Assembly: GCF_017744675.1 (NCBI RefSeq)
Contig: NZ_JAGIAV010000004.1
Location: 172,567 to 236,566, forward strand
From: Flavobacterium sp.
GTDB lineage: Bacteria; Bacteroidota; Bacteroidia; Flavobacteriales; Flavobacteriaceae
Length of the DNA: 64,000 bases
Reading direction: 5' to 3'
Made by a program: the position numbers and the translations under genes. Under the pieces are notes generated by a model. It was given only the letters and a program-made list of their open reading frames with translations, did not search any database and was not told where the DNA came from. Below, one piece after another: positions 35,345 to 45,331 of this stretch (within the stretch, counting starts at the first letter, position 1; each line of letters begins with the position of its first letter).

Positions 35345-36274
35345 TTACTTCAATTTACTTAAAATTTCAGGAATCTTCTTGATATTGGCTAATTGTTTCA
35401 ATTTCTCTCTTGACTCTTCAATTGGAGTGCCAAAATATGATTTTCCGCCTTCAACAGACTTAGTTACACCGGTCTGTCCCATAACCACAGCTTTTGCTCC
35501 AATGGTAATACCGCTCGTCGTACCAACTTGTCCCCATAAGGTAACTTCGTCTTCTATAATCACACAACCTGCAATACCTGTTTGTGAAGCAATCAGACAT
35601 TTTTTTCCAATTACAGTATCATGCCCAACGTGAACCTGATTGTCAAGTTTTGTGCCTGCACCAATTGTCGTGTCGCCAGTAACGCCTTTGTCAATAGTGC
35701 ATAAAGCGCCAATGCCAACGTTATCTTCAATAACAACTCTTCCACCAGAAATTAACTGATCGAAGCCTTCTGGACGTTTTTTATAATAAAAAGCATCTGC
35801 TCCTAAAATAGTTCCAGCATGTATAATTACATTATTTCCTATAACAGTATGATCGTAAATAGACACATTTGAATGTATCAGACAGTTTTTACCAATTTTT
35901 ACATTATTTCCAACAAAAGAATTGGGCTGAATAATGGTTCCCTCTCCTATTTCTGCTGAAGGCGCAATGGCAACATTAGCAAACTGAAATGGTTTAAAAT
36001 GTCTGGTAAGGATATTAAAATCTCTAAACGGATCATCAGAAATTAAAAGCGCTTTTCCTTCTGGGCATTCTACTTCTTTGTTTATCAGAACAATAGTAGC
36101 AGCCGACTGCAAAGCTTTGTCGTAATATTTTGGGTGGTCAACAAAAACAATATCTCCAGGCTCTACAACATGTATCTCGTTCATGCCTAAAACTTGAAAG
36201 TCTTTGTCTCCAATAAATTTGCAGTTAAGCAAATTGGCAATTTCTTGTAAAGAATGACTCTTTGGAAATTTCAT
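35345..36274 (-). CDS. LpxD-like acyltransferase (second copy)
   Basis: A 309-residue left-handed beta-helix acyltransferase. The N-terminal UDP-binding-like domain (about 1-100: LQEIANLLNCKFIGDKDFQV, GDIVFVDHPKYYDKALQSAA) and hexapeptide repeats (about 105-285, with GADAFYYKKRPEGFD and HVGHDTVIG) resemble LpxD. A true lpxD lies 3 kb away (39342-40385), and in LpxD the segment GADGFGF precedes the catalytic part; here it reads GADAFYY. It may act on a different sugar nucleotide or transfer a different acyl chain. It is transcribed ahead of the small NTF2-like gene. Confidence 0.87.
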   Translation of the reverse strand: MKFPKSHSLQEIANLLNCKFIGDKDFQVLGMNEIHVVEPGDIVFVDHPKYYDKALQSAATIVLINKEVECPEGKALLISDDPFRDFNILTRHFKPFQFANVAIAPSAEIGEGTIIQPNSFVGNNVKIGKNCLIHSNVSIYDHTVIGNNVIIHAGTILGADAFYYKKRPEGFDQLISGGRVVIEDNVGIGALCTIDKGVTGDTTIGAGTKLDNQVHVGHDTVIGKKCLIASQTGIAGCVIIEDEVTLWGQVGTTSGITIGAKAVVMGQTGVTKSVEGGKSYFGTPIEESREKLKQLANIKKIPEILSKLK

Positions 36275-36281
36275 ATAGTAT

Positions 36282-36388
36282 AATTAGAAAACTCGTAAAT
36301 TAGAAAATGAGTCAATTAGAATGTGAATATACAAAATTATGCGGATTCACAAATTATCTAATTGACTCATTGTCAAATTATCTTAATT
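36282..36388. repeat. TTAGATAATT-family inverted repeat
   Basis: The arm 36282-36319 (AATTAGAAAACTCGTAAATT and onward) faces 36351-36388 (AAATTATCTAATTGACTCAT and onward). It is the same vocabulary as 1437-1614, in the gap between efp and the lpxD-like gene. Confidence 0.75.
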
Positions 36389-36395
36389 AAAAGAA

Positions 36396-36962
36396 TTACT
36401 CTTTTACACGCTCCATGTAAGAACCTGAAGCTGTATCAATTTTAATTTTATCTCCTTCGTTAATGAACAAAGGAACGTTGATGTTAGCACCAGTTTCTAC
36501 AGTAGCATTTTTTGTTGCATTTGTAGCTGTATTTCCTTTTACTCCTGGCTCTGCATAAGTAACTTCAAGAATTACAGAAGCTGGCATGTCTACTGATAAT
36601 GGCAAATCTGTTTCTGTGTTAATCTGGACCATAACATTTGTTCCTTCTTTTAACAAATCTGGAGCATCCAAGATGTTTTTGTTTAAAGAAATTTGCTCGA
36701 ATGTTTCAGCATTCATGAAATGAAACTCATCGCCTTCTGGATATAAGAATTGGAATGTATGCGTTTCAACGCGAATCACATCAATTTTATGACCTGCTGA
36801 AAAAGTATTATCTAATACTTTTCCTGAAGTTAAACTTTTCAATTTAGTTCTTACGAAAGCCGGACCTTTTCCAGGTTTTACGTGAAGAAATTCAATAATT
36901 TTATAGATATCGTGATTAAATTTAATGCACAATCCGTTTCTAATATCTGATGTAGATGCCAT
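36396..36962 (-). CDS. efp: Elongation factor P
   Basis: Rescues ribosomes stalled at polyproline stretches. The 188-residue three-domain protein starts with the KOW-like domain I (STSDIRNGLCIKFNHDIYKI), where the modification loop is HVKPGKGPAFVRTKLKSL. The tip residue, between PGKG and PAF, is the Lys in GKGPA, the position lysylated or otherwise modified in many species. It ends in the OB-like domain III (VPLFINEGDKIKIDTASGSY). Length is normal. It sits between lpxA and the lpxD-like gene. Confidence 0.96.
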   Translation of the reverse strand: MASTSDIRNGLCIKFNHDIYKIIEFLHVKPGKGPAFVRTKLKSLTSGKVLDNTFSAGHKIDVIRVETHTFQFLYPEGDEFHFMNAETFEQISLNKNILDAPDLLKEGTNVMVQINTETDLPLSVDMPASVILEVTYAEPGVKGNTATNATKNATVETGANINVPLFINEGDKIKIDTASGSYMERVKE

Positions 36963-36978
36963 TTTTGTTTTTTATTTT

Positions 36979-37098
36979 AGATTTTAGAATGAAGATTTTA
37001 GATTCTTCGTACAGAATCAATCTTCATTTATATTAATTTATTTTAAATTTTATTTCACAGCTCAGAAATCTAAAATCAGAAATCTAAACTCTAAAATA
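36979..37098. repeat. ATCTAAAATC-family inverted repeat upstream of efp
   Basis: TAGATTTTAGAATGAAGATT (36979-36998) and onward faces 37066-37098, built from AAATCTAAAATCAGAAATCT and CTCTAAAAT. The loop contains a shorter inverted pair (GAAGATT / AATCTTC, about 36991-37025). Confidence 0.7.
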
Positions 37099-37099
37099 A

Positions 37100-37885
37100 T
37101 TAATAGTTCCCTGAGTAACCTTTCATAATTCCTCGAGACGAATTTCTAATAAAATCTAGAATTTCATCTCTTTCAGGAGTCGCTTCCATTTCAGCTTCAA
37201 TAATACTTAAAGCTTGAGTTGTATTGTAATTCTTTTGGTATAAAATTCTGTAGATTTCCTGAATTTCTCTAATTTTTTCAGTTGTAAATCCTCTTCTTCT
37301 TAACCCAACAGAGTTAATTCCGACATAAGACAAAGGTTCTTTTGCTGCTTTTGTAAATGGCGGAACGTCTTTTCTTACCAAAGATCCACCAGAAATCATA
37401 GCGTGATCACCAATATGAATAAATTGATGAATAGCCGCTAAACCACCAATAACAGCATGGTTTCCAACAACTACGTGACCAGCTAAAGCAACACCATTTA
37501 CGATAATTGCATTGTTTCCAATTTCACAGTCGTGTGCAATATGAGCATAAGCCATTACCAAGCAATTGTTTCCAATTACAGTTTGACCAGAAGCAATAGT
37601 TCCTCTATTTATAGTTACACATTCTCTAATTGTACAATTATCACCGATAATAGCAAGAGAATCTTCACCTCCGAATTTTAAATCTTGTGGCACTGCAGAA
37701 ATTACAGCTCCTGGAAAAATATTACAATTTTTTCCAATTCGAGCTCCTTCCATAATAGTCACGTTTGAACCAATCCAAGTACCATCACCAATAACAACAT
37801 TATTGTGAATTGTTGTAAATGGCTCTATTACAACATTTTTAGCGATTTTTGCGCCTGGATGAACATATGCTAATGGTTGATTCAT
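37100..37885 (-). CDS. lpxA: Acyl-[ACP]:UDP-GlcNAc O-acyltransferase
   Basis: First step of lipid A synthesis. The 261-residue trimeric left-handed beta helix has hexapeptide repeats from residue 5 on and the catalytic-His segment MAYAHIAHDCEIGNN. The C-terminal helical part (KIREIQEIYRILYQKNYNT) is typical. It is 75 bp downstream of lpxC-fabZ, as in other Bacteroidota, and followed by efp. Confidence 0.96.
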   Translation of the reverse strand: MNQPLAYVHPGAKIAKNVVIEPFTTIHNNVVIGDGTWIGSNVTIMEGARIGKNCNIFPGAVISAVPQDLKFGGEDSLAIIGDNCTIRECVTINRGTIASGQTVIGNNCLVMAYAHIAHDCEIGNNAIIVNGVALAGHVVVGNHAVIGGLAAIHQFIHIGDHAMISGGSLVRKDVPPFTKAAKEPLSYVGINSVGLRRRGFTTEKIREIQEIYRILYQKNYNTTQALSIIEAEMEATPERDEILDFIRNSSRGIMKGYSGNY

Positions 37886-37960
37886 CTGTATGTTTTATAT
37901 TTTTAATTAAAATATTCTAAGTTTGAAGCAACAAACCTAAACAATAAATTTGATAATTTA

Positions 37961-39349
37961 TTATTGTTTTCTTGCTATTTGTGCCATTAATTCTGCCTCC
38001 GTTACTAATTTACCATTTGCATAAGCATTTGCTTGCATATGGCAAATTCCTCTTCTGATAGGAGATATTAACTCACATTTGAAAATTAAAGTATCACCTG
38101 GCAATACTTTGTGTTTAAATTTAACATTGTCAATTTTCATGAAATATGTCAAATAATTTTCAGGATCTGGAACTGTGCTTAACACTAAAATTCCGCCTGT
38201 TTGTGCCATTGCTTCTACAATTAATACACCTGGCATAACTGGAGCTTCTGGAAAGTGACCTACGAAGAAATTCTCATTCATAGTAACATTTTTCAATCCT
38301 ACTACATGACGATCAGACATTTCGATAATTCTGTCGATTAACAAGAATGGTGGTCTGTGAGGCAGCATAGACATGATTTTATGAATATCCATCAATGGTT
38401 CTTGATGCAAATCATAAGTTGGAACATGGTTTCTCTGCTCTATTTTGATAATTTTTGCCAATTTCTTTGCAAATTGAGTATTTACAAAGTGACCTGGTTT
38501 GTTTGCAATAATTTTTCCTTGGATACGAACTCCAATTAAAGATAAATCTCCAATTACATCAAGCAATTTGTGTCTTGCTGCTTCGTTTGGATAGTGTAAA
38601 GTCAAGTTATCTAAAACTCCGTTTGGTTTTACAGAAATTTCATCTTTACCAAACGCTTTCTTTAAATTTGCCATTGTAGACTCAGAGATTTCTTTATCTA
38701 CATAAACAATTGCATTATTTAGATCTCCACCTTTAATAAGTCCGTGCTCTAACAAAGATTCTAATTCGTGAAGGAAACTAAATGTTCTAGAGCTTGCAAT
38801 TTCAGCCTTAAAATCTGATAAACTTTTAAGAGTAGCATTTTGAGTACCTAAAACTTTAGTACCAAAATCTACCATAGTTGTAACCTGATATTCATCGCTA
38901 GGCATCACAAGGATTTCGCTTCCTGTAGCTTCATCTGTAAAAGAGATAACTTCTTTTACCACATAAACATTACGGCTTGCGTCTTGTTCTTCGATTCCTG
39001 CTTTTTCTATCGCTTCAACAAAATATTTTGATGAACCATCCATAATTGGAAGTTCAGAGGCATTCAATTCAATAATAACATTATCCAAATCACAGCCAAC
39101 CACTGCAGCCAAAACGTGCTCTGGTGTTTGAATTTTTACACCAAGTTTCTCAAGATTTGTTCCTCTTTGAGTATTAACAACATAATTAGCATCAGCCTCA
39201 ATGACTGGTTGACCTTGCAAATCTACTCTTACAAAAGTGAAACCATTATTAACGGGTGCAGGTTTAAAAGTCATTGTAACTTCTTTTCCAGTGTGTAAAC
39301 CAACTCCTGTTAGCGAAATTTCATTTTTGATGGTCTTCTGTTTAACCAT
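37961..39349 (-). CDS. lpxC-fabZ: Bifunctional UDP-3-O-acyl-GlcNAc deacetylase / 3-hydroxyacyl-ACP dehydratase
   Basis: A fusion of the committed lipid A deacetylase with the fatty acid dehydratase. The LpxC part (about 1-300) has [20 protein letters not shown], the zinc-site histidine in [23 protein letters not shown] and [15 protein letters not shown]. The FabZ part (about 315-462) has [17 protein letters not shown] and [20 protein letters not shown] with the catalytic His and Glu. The fusion joins two enzymes that compete for 3-hydroxyacyl-ACP and is common in Bacteroidota. The start at 39349 overlaps the lpxD stop by 8 bp; 39358 is an alternative. Confidence 0.96.
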   Translation of the reverse strand: MVKQKTIKNEISLTGVGLHTGKEVTMTFKPAPVNNGFTFVRVDLQGQPVIEADANYVVNTQRGTNLEKLGVKIQTPEHVLAAVVGCDLDNVIIELNASELPIMDGSSKYFVEAIEKAGIEEQDASRNVYVVKEVISFTDEATGSEILVMPSDEYQVTTMVDFGTKVLGTQNATLKSLSDFKAEIASSRTFSFLHELESLLEHGLIKGGDLNNAIVYVDKEISESTMANLKKAFGKDEISVKPNGVLDNLTLHYPNEAARHKLLDVIGDLSLIGVRIQGKIIANKPGHFVNTQFAKKLAKIIKIEQRNHVPTYDLHQEPLMDIHKIMSMLPHRPPFLLIDRIIEMSDRHVVGLKNVTMNENFFVGHFPEAPVMPGVLIVEAMAQTGGILVLSTVPDPENYLTYFMKIDNVKFKHKVLPGDTLIFKCELISPIRRGICHMQANAYANGKLVTEAELMAQIARKQ

Positions 39350-40385
39350 TATTTCCATTTTTTGGGTTTATTATTTGTTTTTTTAATTCTTCAACTTCAG
39401 CCACAATTTTCGGCAGATTCTTAAAATGGACATACGACTTATTAAAGTCGCCATATCCGAGTGCTGGAGATCCTTGTAAAACTTCGTCATCTTTAATATT
39501 GCGGGCTACACCAGATTGCGCTTGAAGCCTAACATTATTTCCTATAATTAAATGACCAGCAATACCAACTTGCCCTCCAATCATACAATTCTCGCCAATT
39601 TTTGTAGAACCTGCTACACCACTTTGAGCGGCTATCACAGTATTTTTTCCAATTTCTACATTATGAGCAATTTGAATTTGATTGTCTAATTTTACTCCTT
39701 TTCTTATAATTGTAGAACCAAGAGTTGCTCTATCTATAGTAGTATTGGCGCCGATATCTACGTTATCCTCGATAATAACATTTCCAATCTGAGGAACTTT
39801 ACTATACTCGCCATCTTCATTTGGAGCAAAACCAAAACCATCCGCGCCAATAATAACACCAGAATGAACCGTGCAATTATTGCCTATTACAGTTTCAGAA
39901 TAAATTTTAGCACCGGCAAAAATGAATACATTATCGCCAATAACAACATTATCACCAATAAAACTATTTGGATAAATCTTTACATTATTACCCAGAACTA
40001 CATTCTGTCCGATATAACTAAAACTTCCTAAATATAGATTTTCTCCATATTTAGTTCCTTCAGACATAAATGACTGAGGCTCGATACCTGTTTTGTTTAA
40101 TTTTACCTGATTATAAAAATGCAAAAGTTTAGAAAACGCTGCATAAGCATCTTCCACTTTTATAAGTGTAGTTGTAATTTCCTGTTCCGGAATAAAGCTA
40201 TCATTAACAATTGTTACTGTCGCCTTTGTAGTATATATATAATTGATATACTTTGGGTTAGCCAAAAAAGTAAGCGATCCTTCGTCTCCTTCTTCGATTT
40301 TAGAAAGCTTAGAAACTTCTGCATTGGGATTCCCAACAACTTCTCCTTCTAAAATTCCTGCTATTTGTTCTGCTGTAAATTTCAT
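39342..40385 (-). CDS. lpxD: UDP-3-O-acylglucosamine N-acyltransferase
   Basis: Third step of lipid A synthesis. The 347-residue protein has the N-terminal uridine-binding domain (about 1-100: [40 protein letters not shown]) and a beta helix with [20 protein letters not shown] and the catalytic HNVEIGKN. The C-terminal helix covers about 320-347. It overlaps lpxC-fabZ by 8 bp, so the two are translationally coupled. Confidence 0.96.
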   Translation of the reverse strand: MKFTAEQIAGILEGEVVGNPNAEVSKLSKIEEGDEGSLTFLANPKYINYIYTTKATVTIVNDSFIPEQEITTTLIKVEDAYAAFSKLLHFYNQVKLNKTGIEPQSFMSEGTKYGENLYLGSFSYIGQNVVLGNNVKIYPNSFIGDNVVIGDNVFIFAGAKIYSETVIGNNCTVHSGVIIGADGFGFAPNEDGEYSKVPQIGNVIIEDNVDIGANTTIDRATLGSTIIRKGVKLDNQIQIAHNVEIGKNTVIAAQSGVAGSTKIGENCMIGGQVGIAGHLIIGNNVRLQAQSGVARNIKDDEVLQGSPALGYGDFNKSYVHFKNLPKIVAEVEELKKQIINPKNGNNG

Positions 40386-40424
40386 CGCGACAAAAATATA
40401 AAAAATAGGTTTTAAATGTTAATT

Positions 40425-41654
40425 TTATATAAGTTGTTTTGGGAAACAGATGTAATATTTTGTCACCAATTTAGATAATGATTTCAAATTCAGCTGGTCA
40501 GAAGCTTCAACAACATCTTCAATTGTTTTATCTTTTTTCAAAATACGAATAGGTTCTGCTTCTTTACTGTAGGCTTGGTTTTTTATTTTCCCTCTAAAAA
40601 TAAAATATCCTGCTTCCAACTGCGAAATATGATGTTTATTGGCAAATTGTTCTTTTAATGATTGAGATTCTTCCATAGAAACTTTCTCGGCACTCATTTT
40701 TATTTTAAGCAAATCTCTATTGATAATCATTTTACTCAAAGTGCTTAAAACAAAATCGTCTTGTCTCTGCCAAGCTTTTAAGGCACTAATAATATCAAAA
40801 TCATCCAATTGCGAAAATAAATCTAATTTCTTAGCGTCAAAATCTTCAAGAGTAATTTTATTGTGCATAAAATATGAAAGCGGTTCACTGCAAGGAAGAT
40901 CTAATCCTTTTAACACCAATTCTTTCGCCCTTTTTAAGACTTTCATCAAAATCAGTTCGGCAACCAAACTTGTTTTGTGCAAATAAGCCTGCCAGTACAT
41001 TAATCTTCTCGAAAGCAGAAATTTCTCAACCGAATAAATTCCTTTTTCTTCAATTACCAAAACATCATCTTCTACATTCATCATCTGAATCAAACGTTCA
41101 GAATTTACATTTCCTTCAGCAACACCGGTATAAAAACTATCTCGTTTTAAGTAATCCATCCGATCCATATCCAACTGGCTTGAAATCAATTGCAACATGA
41201 ATTTTCTATGATATTCTCCTTTAAACACTTGAATTGCCAAACTTAATCTTCCGCCAAATTCTTCATTTAGCTGATTCATAAATAATAGCGAAATAGCTTC
41301 ATGGTGCACATCTTCTACAATACTTTTTTCCATGGCATGAGAAAATGGCCCATGTCCTATATCGTGCAGCAAAATAGCTATTAAAAGAGCATTTTCTTCT
41401 TCTTCAGAAATCACGACATCTTTAAAACGAAGTGTATCAATAGCTTTCTTCATCAAATGCATGCATCCTAATGCGTGATGAAAACGGGTATGATTGGCTC
41501 CTGGATATACCAAATATGATAATCCCATCTGTGAAATACGACGCAAACGCTGAAAATAAGGATGCTGTATTAAGTCATAAACCAGCTCGTTCGGAATCGT
41601 GATGAAGCCATATATTGGATCGTTGAATATTTTAAGTTTATTGATCTGAGTCAC
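40425..41654 (-). CDS. HD-domain phosphohydrolase (dGTPase-like)
   Basis: A 409-residue soluble protein with an N-terminal HD domain: QHPYFQRLRRISQMG, RFHHALGCMHLMKKA, LLHDIGHGPFSHAME (the HD metal dyad) and LDMDRMDYLKRDSFYTGVAE. This set is typical of the SAMHD1/dGTPase-like group found as a single gene in Bacteroidota, probably hydrolysing a nucleotide; the exact substrate is unproven. It lies 39 bp upstream of lpxD in the same direction and may share its transcript. Confidence 0.92.
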   Translation of the reverse strand: MTQINKLKIFNDPIYGFITIPNELVYDLIQHPYFQRLRRISQMGLSYLVYPGANHTRFHHALGCMHLMKKAIDTLRFKDVVISEEEENALLIAILLHDIGHGPFSHAMEKSIVEDVHHEAISLLFMNQLNEEFGGRLSLAIQVFKGEYHRKFMLQLISSQLDMDRMDYLKRDSFYTGVAEGNVNSERLIQMMNVEDDVLVIEEKGIYSVEKFLLSRRLMYWQAYLHKTSLVAELILMKVLKRAKELVLKGLDLPCSEPLSYFMHNKITLEDFDAKKLDLFSQLDDFDIISALKAWQRQDDFVLSTLSKMIINRDLLKIKMSAEKVSMEESQSLKEQFANKHHISQLEAGYFIFRGKIKNQAYSKEAEPIRILKKDKTIEDVVEASDQLNLKSLSKLVTKYYICFPKQLI

Positions 41655-41876
41655 AGTCTCGTTATTTTTTGGTCAACAAATATAAGTAAATAAGTATAAA
41701 GAGTTTGGTGTTTTTTATTTAAAAATCGTACTCTAAATTACAATGATTATCAATAAAATACATTTAAAAATATTAAAATTCAAAACAAAATCATATCTAA
41801 ACTTTGGTAATTTTATACTATTTTTAATACTTTTTAAGTTCTATAACTTTAAATTGCAGTAAAATTAAATTGATTT

Positions 41877-43430
41877 ATGGATAAGATAAAAATACTTTGG
41901 GTCGACGATGAAATCGATCTTTTAAAGCCTCACATATTATTTCTAGAAAAAAAGAATTACGAAGTAACCACTTGCAATAACGGACTAGACGCGATTGCCT
42001 TATTTGAAGAAGATAATTTTGATATTGTTTTTCTAGACGAAAACATGCCTGGAATGAGCGGATTGGAAACGCTTTCTGAAATGAAAGAAAAAAAATCGGC
42101 TATTCCTATGATTATGATTACCAAAAGCGAGGAAGAATACATTATGGAAGAAGCCATTGGTTCTAAAATCGCCGACTATTTGATTAAGCCTGTAAATCCG
42201 AATCAAATTCTGTTGAGTTTGAAGAAAAATCTAGACGATTCGAGATTAATTACCGAAAAAACAACTTTAGATTATCAGAAAGAATTCCGAAAAATCTCGA
42301 TGGAATTGGCAATGGTTAATTCTTATGAAGATTGGATTGAATTGTATAAAAAATTGCTTTTCTGGGAATTAAAACTAGAAGACATCAACGATACGGCGAT
42401 GATCGAAATTCTAGAATCTCAGAAGGTTGAAGCTAATTCGCAATTCGGAAAATATATTGAAAGAAATTATGAAGATTGGTTTGCGCCAAAAGCTGACAAA
42501 CCTATTCAGTCTAACACTTTGTTTAAAGAATTAGTCGTTCCTGAAATCAAAAAGAAAGACAAACCGATTCTTTTTGTGGTAATTGACAATCTTCGTTATG
42601 ACCAATGGAAAGCATTTGAAGGCGTAATTTCAAATTACTACAAACTAGAAAAAGAAGTTCCGTACTACTCTATTCTTCCAACTGCTACACAATATGCTAG
42701 AAACGCTATTTTTTCTGGTTTAATGCCTTTAGAAATGGAAAAACAATATCCTGAATATTGGAAGAATGATGTCGAAGATGGCGGAAAAAACCTTTACGAA
42801 GCAGAATTCTTATCGGCACAATTAAAACGTTTAGGCTTAAATATTAAGGAAGATTATTTTAAAATCACAAATTATGCTGGCGGAAAAAAACTGGCAGAAA
42901 ACTTCAAAGCATTAAAAGGAAACGACTTAGTAACGGTGGTTTACAACTTTGTTGATATGCTTTCTCACGCTAAAACCGAAATGGAAGTGGTAAAAGAATT
43001 AGCTTCAGATGACAAAGCGTATCGTTCTTTGACTTTAAGCTGGTTTAAAAATTCTCCTTTATTAGAAATCATTCAGCAGGCACAGCTTTTAGGTTTCAAA
43101 TTAATTTTAACAACAGATCACGGAACAATAAATGTAAAAAATCCGTCGAAAGTTGTGGGAGATAAAAACACAAGTCTAAACTTACGCTACAAAACTGGAC
43201 GCAGTTTAACTTACGAACAAAAAGATGTTTACGTAGTAAAAGAGCCCAAAACGATTGGTTTGCCTGCTATAAACATGAGCAGTTCGTTTATTTTTGCCAA
43301 AAATGACTTTTTCTTGGCTTATGTAAACAACTACAATCATTATGTGAGTTATTACAAAAACACTTACCAGCACGGTGGAATTTCATTAGAAGAAATGATC
43401 ATTCCGTTTTTGGTTTTTAATCCGAAATAA
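41877..43430 (+). CDS. porX: PorX-type response regulator with PglZ phosphatase domain
   Basis: A 517-residue two-part protein. The N-terminal receiver (about 1-120) has WVDDE, phospho-acceptor D54 in IVFLDENMPGM, and the YLIKPVNP lysine. A helical linker (about 125-200) leads to an alkaline-phosphatase-like PglZ domain (about 205-515), with VVIDNLRYDQW, the catalytic Thr region ILPTATQYARNAIFSG, VDMLSHA and TTDHGT. PorX of Porphyromonas and Flavobacterium controls T9SS with the PorY kinase and SigP, and cleaves nucleotide oligomers. No kinase gene is adjacent. A T9SS cargo is encoded elsewhere in the window (30884-33328). Confidence 0.95.
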   Translation: MDKIKILWVDDEIDLLKPHILFLEKKNYEVTTCNNGLDAIALFEEDNFDIVFLDENMPGMSGLETLSEMKEKKSAIPMIMITKSEEEYIMEEAIGSKIADYLIKPVNPNQILLSLKKNLDDSRLITEKTTLDYQKEFRKISMELAMVNSYEDWIELYKKLLFWELKLEDINDTAMIEILESQKVEANSQFGKYIERNYEDWFAPKADKPIQSNTLFKELVVPEIKKKDKPILFVVIDNLRYDQWKAFEGVISNYYKLEKEVPYYSILPTATQYARNAIFSGLMPLEMEKQYPEYWKNDVEDGGKNLYEAEFLSAQLKRLGLNIKEDYFKITNYAGGKKLAENFKALKGNDLVTVVYNFVDMLSHAKTEMEVVKELASDDKAYRSLTLSWFKNSPLLEIIQQAQLLGFKLILTTDHGTINVKNPSKVVGDKNTSLNLRYKTGRSLTYEQKDVYVVKEPKTIGLPAINMSSSFIFAKNDFFLAYVNNYNHYVSYYKNTYQHGGISLEEMIIPFLVFNPK

Positions 43431-43440
43431 AATATCGCTA

Positions 43441-43519
43441 CAAATTTCACAAATTTTCACTAATTCATTTTAACCCAAAAAGTCTATTTTAATTCGTGAA
43501 AATTTGTGAAATTCGTGGC
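43441..43519. repeat. ATTCGTG-family inverted repeat upstream of tsaE
   Basis: CAAATTTCACAAATTTTCAC (43441-43460) and onward faces 43491-43519 (AATTCGTGAAAATTTGTGAA and onward, ending ATTCGTGGC). The right arm runs into the reading frame of tsaE and encodes a false N-terminal extension. Confidence 0.78.
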
Positions 43520-43535
43520 AAAAATAAAAACAGCA

Positions 43536-43943
43536 ATGAATATCATTTTTTCATTAGACCAAATTCAAGAAGTTGCAGAGCAGATTATAGCTTCCAATCC
43601 TAAAAAAATCATTCTTTTTAATGGAGAAATGGGAGTTGGAAAAACCACTTTAATCAAACAATTATGCAAAAGTTTAGGAGTTCAGGATGCTACCAGCAGT
43701 CCGACTTTTTCTCTTGTAAATGAATACCAAACTTCTAATAACCAAACTGTTTACCACTTTGATTTCTACAGATTAAATAAAGAAACTGAAGCGCTAGATA
43801 TGGGCGTTGATGATTATTTATATTCTGGAAATTGGTGCTTCATTGAATGGTCTGAAAAAATTGCAAGTTTAATTCCAGAAGAACATTCTACCATAAATAT
43901 CGAATTGCTTTCTGATGGGAAAAGAGAATTAAAGTTAGTTTAA
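43536..43943 (+). CDS. tsaE: tRNA threonylcarbamoyladenosine biosynthesis ATPase TsaE
   Basis: Energises formation of t6A at position 37 of ANN-reading tRNAs together with TsaB and TsaD. The 135-residue protein has a Walker A loop (GEMGVGKTTLIKQL), the segment SSPTFSLVNEY and the Walker B-like YHFDFYRL, then CFIEWSEK. Length is typical. The start at 43536 (MNIIFSLDQI) is chosen because the preceding 10 codons, from 43506, lie in the repeat. It is followed by alanine dehydrogenase. Confidence 0.95.
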   Translation: MNIIFSLDQIQEVAEQIIASNPKKIILFNGEMGVGKTTLIKQLCKSLGVQDATSSPTFSLVNEYQTSNNQTVYHFDFYRLNKETEALDMGVDDYLYSGNWCFIEWSEKIASLIPEEHSTINIELLSDGKRELKLV

Positions 43944-44095
43944 ACCTAGCTAAATAGCTACAAAAAGAAAAATCCATCGTTGTCATTGGCATTTATTATG
44001 GTTTCTTAACTTTTTCACCTTGAGTATTAGCACAATTTTTACACTAATTTTAAAACTTTTTACGTAATTTGTACTCTTAATTTTTTGCGCTATCC

Positions 44096-45295
44096 ATGTC
44101 AATCACGTTAACTCCATTTACAAAACAACAATTAATACCGCAGGAAGAAAAACTTGAGGTTGGTCGTTTTAAAAGAGAACTTTTTATAGGAATTCCTAAA
44201 GAAACTAGTTATCAAGAACGTCGTATCTGTCTTACGCCCGATGCAGTCAATTCCCTAACTTACGAAGGCCATCGTGTTATGATTGAGTCTGGAGCTGGCG
44301 AGAGTTCGAGTTATACGGATAAAGAATATGCAGATGCAGGAGCAGAAATTACAAAAGACACCAAAAGAGTTTTTGGTTGTCCGTTTCTACTAAAGGTAGA
44401 ACCGCCAACATTGGCCGAAATTGAAATGATAAACCCAGAAACGGTTATTATTTCTGCTATTCAGCTAAAAACCAAAAAGAAATCATACTTCGAAGCACTA
44501 GCACAAAAAAAGATTACTGCTCTAGCTTTTGAATATATTAAAGACGAAGACGGGTCTTATCCTGCTGTAAAATCTTTAAGCGAAATTGCAGGAACAGCTT
44601 CGATACTTATTGCTGCTGAATTAATGATTACTGACGAATTCGGAAAAGGGCTATTATTTGGAAATATTACTGGGGTTCCTCCTACTGAAGTTGTAATTTT
44701 AGGAGCTGGAACTGTTGGGGAATTTGCCGCAAAAACCGCTATTGGACTAGGTGCAAACGTAAAAGTTTTTGACAACTCTATTACCAAATTACGTCGCCTT
44801 CAAAACAATTTAAACCAAAGAATTTTTACTTCAACTATACAGCAAAAGGGTTTATTAAAGGCTCTTAGACGTTGTGACGTTGCAATTGGTGCGATGCGCG
44901 GTAAAGAGCGTTGCCCGATTGTGGTAAACGAAACAATGGTCGAGCACATGAAAAAAGGTGCCGTAATTGTTGATGTAAGTATTGACATGGGAGGTTGTTT
45001 TGAAACTTCAGAAGTAACGACCCACGAAAAACCGACCTTCATAAAAAACAATGTTTTGCACTATTGTGTGCCAAATATACCTTCACGTTATTCCAAAACG
45101 GCCTCATTATCAATCAGTAATATCCTAACGCCTTATTTACATCAGATAGCCGAAGATGGTGGTATTGAAAGCGCAATTCGTTGTAACAAAGGACTGAAAA
45201 ACGGAATTTATCTGTATCATGGAATCTTAACCAATAAAGCTATTGGCGACTGGTTTGATCTGCCAGATAACGACATTAATTTACTTGTATTTTAA
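44096..45295 (+). CDS. ald: Alanine dehydrogenase
   Basis: NAD-dependent oxidative deamination of L-alanine to pyruvate, or the reverse. The 399-residue protein has the alanine-binding N-terminal part (GIPKETSYQERRICLTPDAV, VMIESGAGESSSYTDKEYAD), the conserved Lys in LLKVEPP and the Rossmann core VVILGAGTVGEFAAKTAIGL. IVDVSIDMGGCFETSE and PNIPSRYSKTAS are family landmarks. The protein is about 25 residues longer at the N-terminus than typical Ald, as seen in Bacteroidota homologues. Confidence 0.92.
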   Translation: MSITLTPFTKQQLIPQEEKLEVGRFKRELFIGIPKETSYQERRICLTPDAVNSLTYEGHRVMIESGAGESSSYTDKEYADAGAEITKDTKRVFGCPFLLKVEPPTLAEIEMINPETVIISAIQLKTKKKSYFEALAQKKITALAFEYIKDEDGSYPAVKSLSEIAGTASILIAAELMITDEFGKGLLFGNITGVPPTEVVILGAGTVGEFAAKTAIGLGANVKVFDNSITKLRRLQNNLNQRIFTSTIQQKGLLKALRRCDVAIGAMRGKERCPIVVNETMVEHMKKGAVIVDVSIDMGGCFETSEVTTHEKPTFIKNNVLHYCVPNIPSRYSKTASLSISNILTPYLHQIAEDGGIESAIRCNKGLKNGIYLYHGILTNKAIGDWFDLPDNDINLLVF

Positions 45296-45316
45296 GAGAA
45301 CTTTAATGTACCTTTG
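45285..45316 (+). promoter_or_regulatory. Promoter of the 124-residue protein gene
   Basis: TACCTTTG (45309-45316) matches TAnnTTTG, with TTG (45285-45287) 21 nt upstream as -33. Transcription would start near 45323, so translation must start at 45332, not at the in-frame ATG at 45314. Confidence 0.65.
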
Positions 45317-45331
45317 CAAAAATTTTATTTC

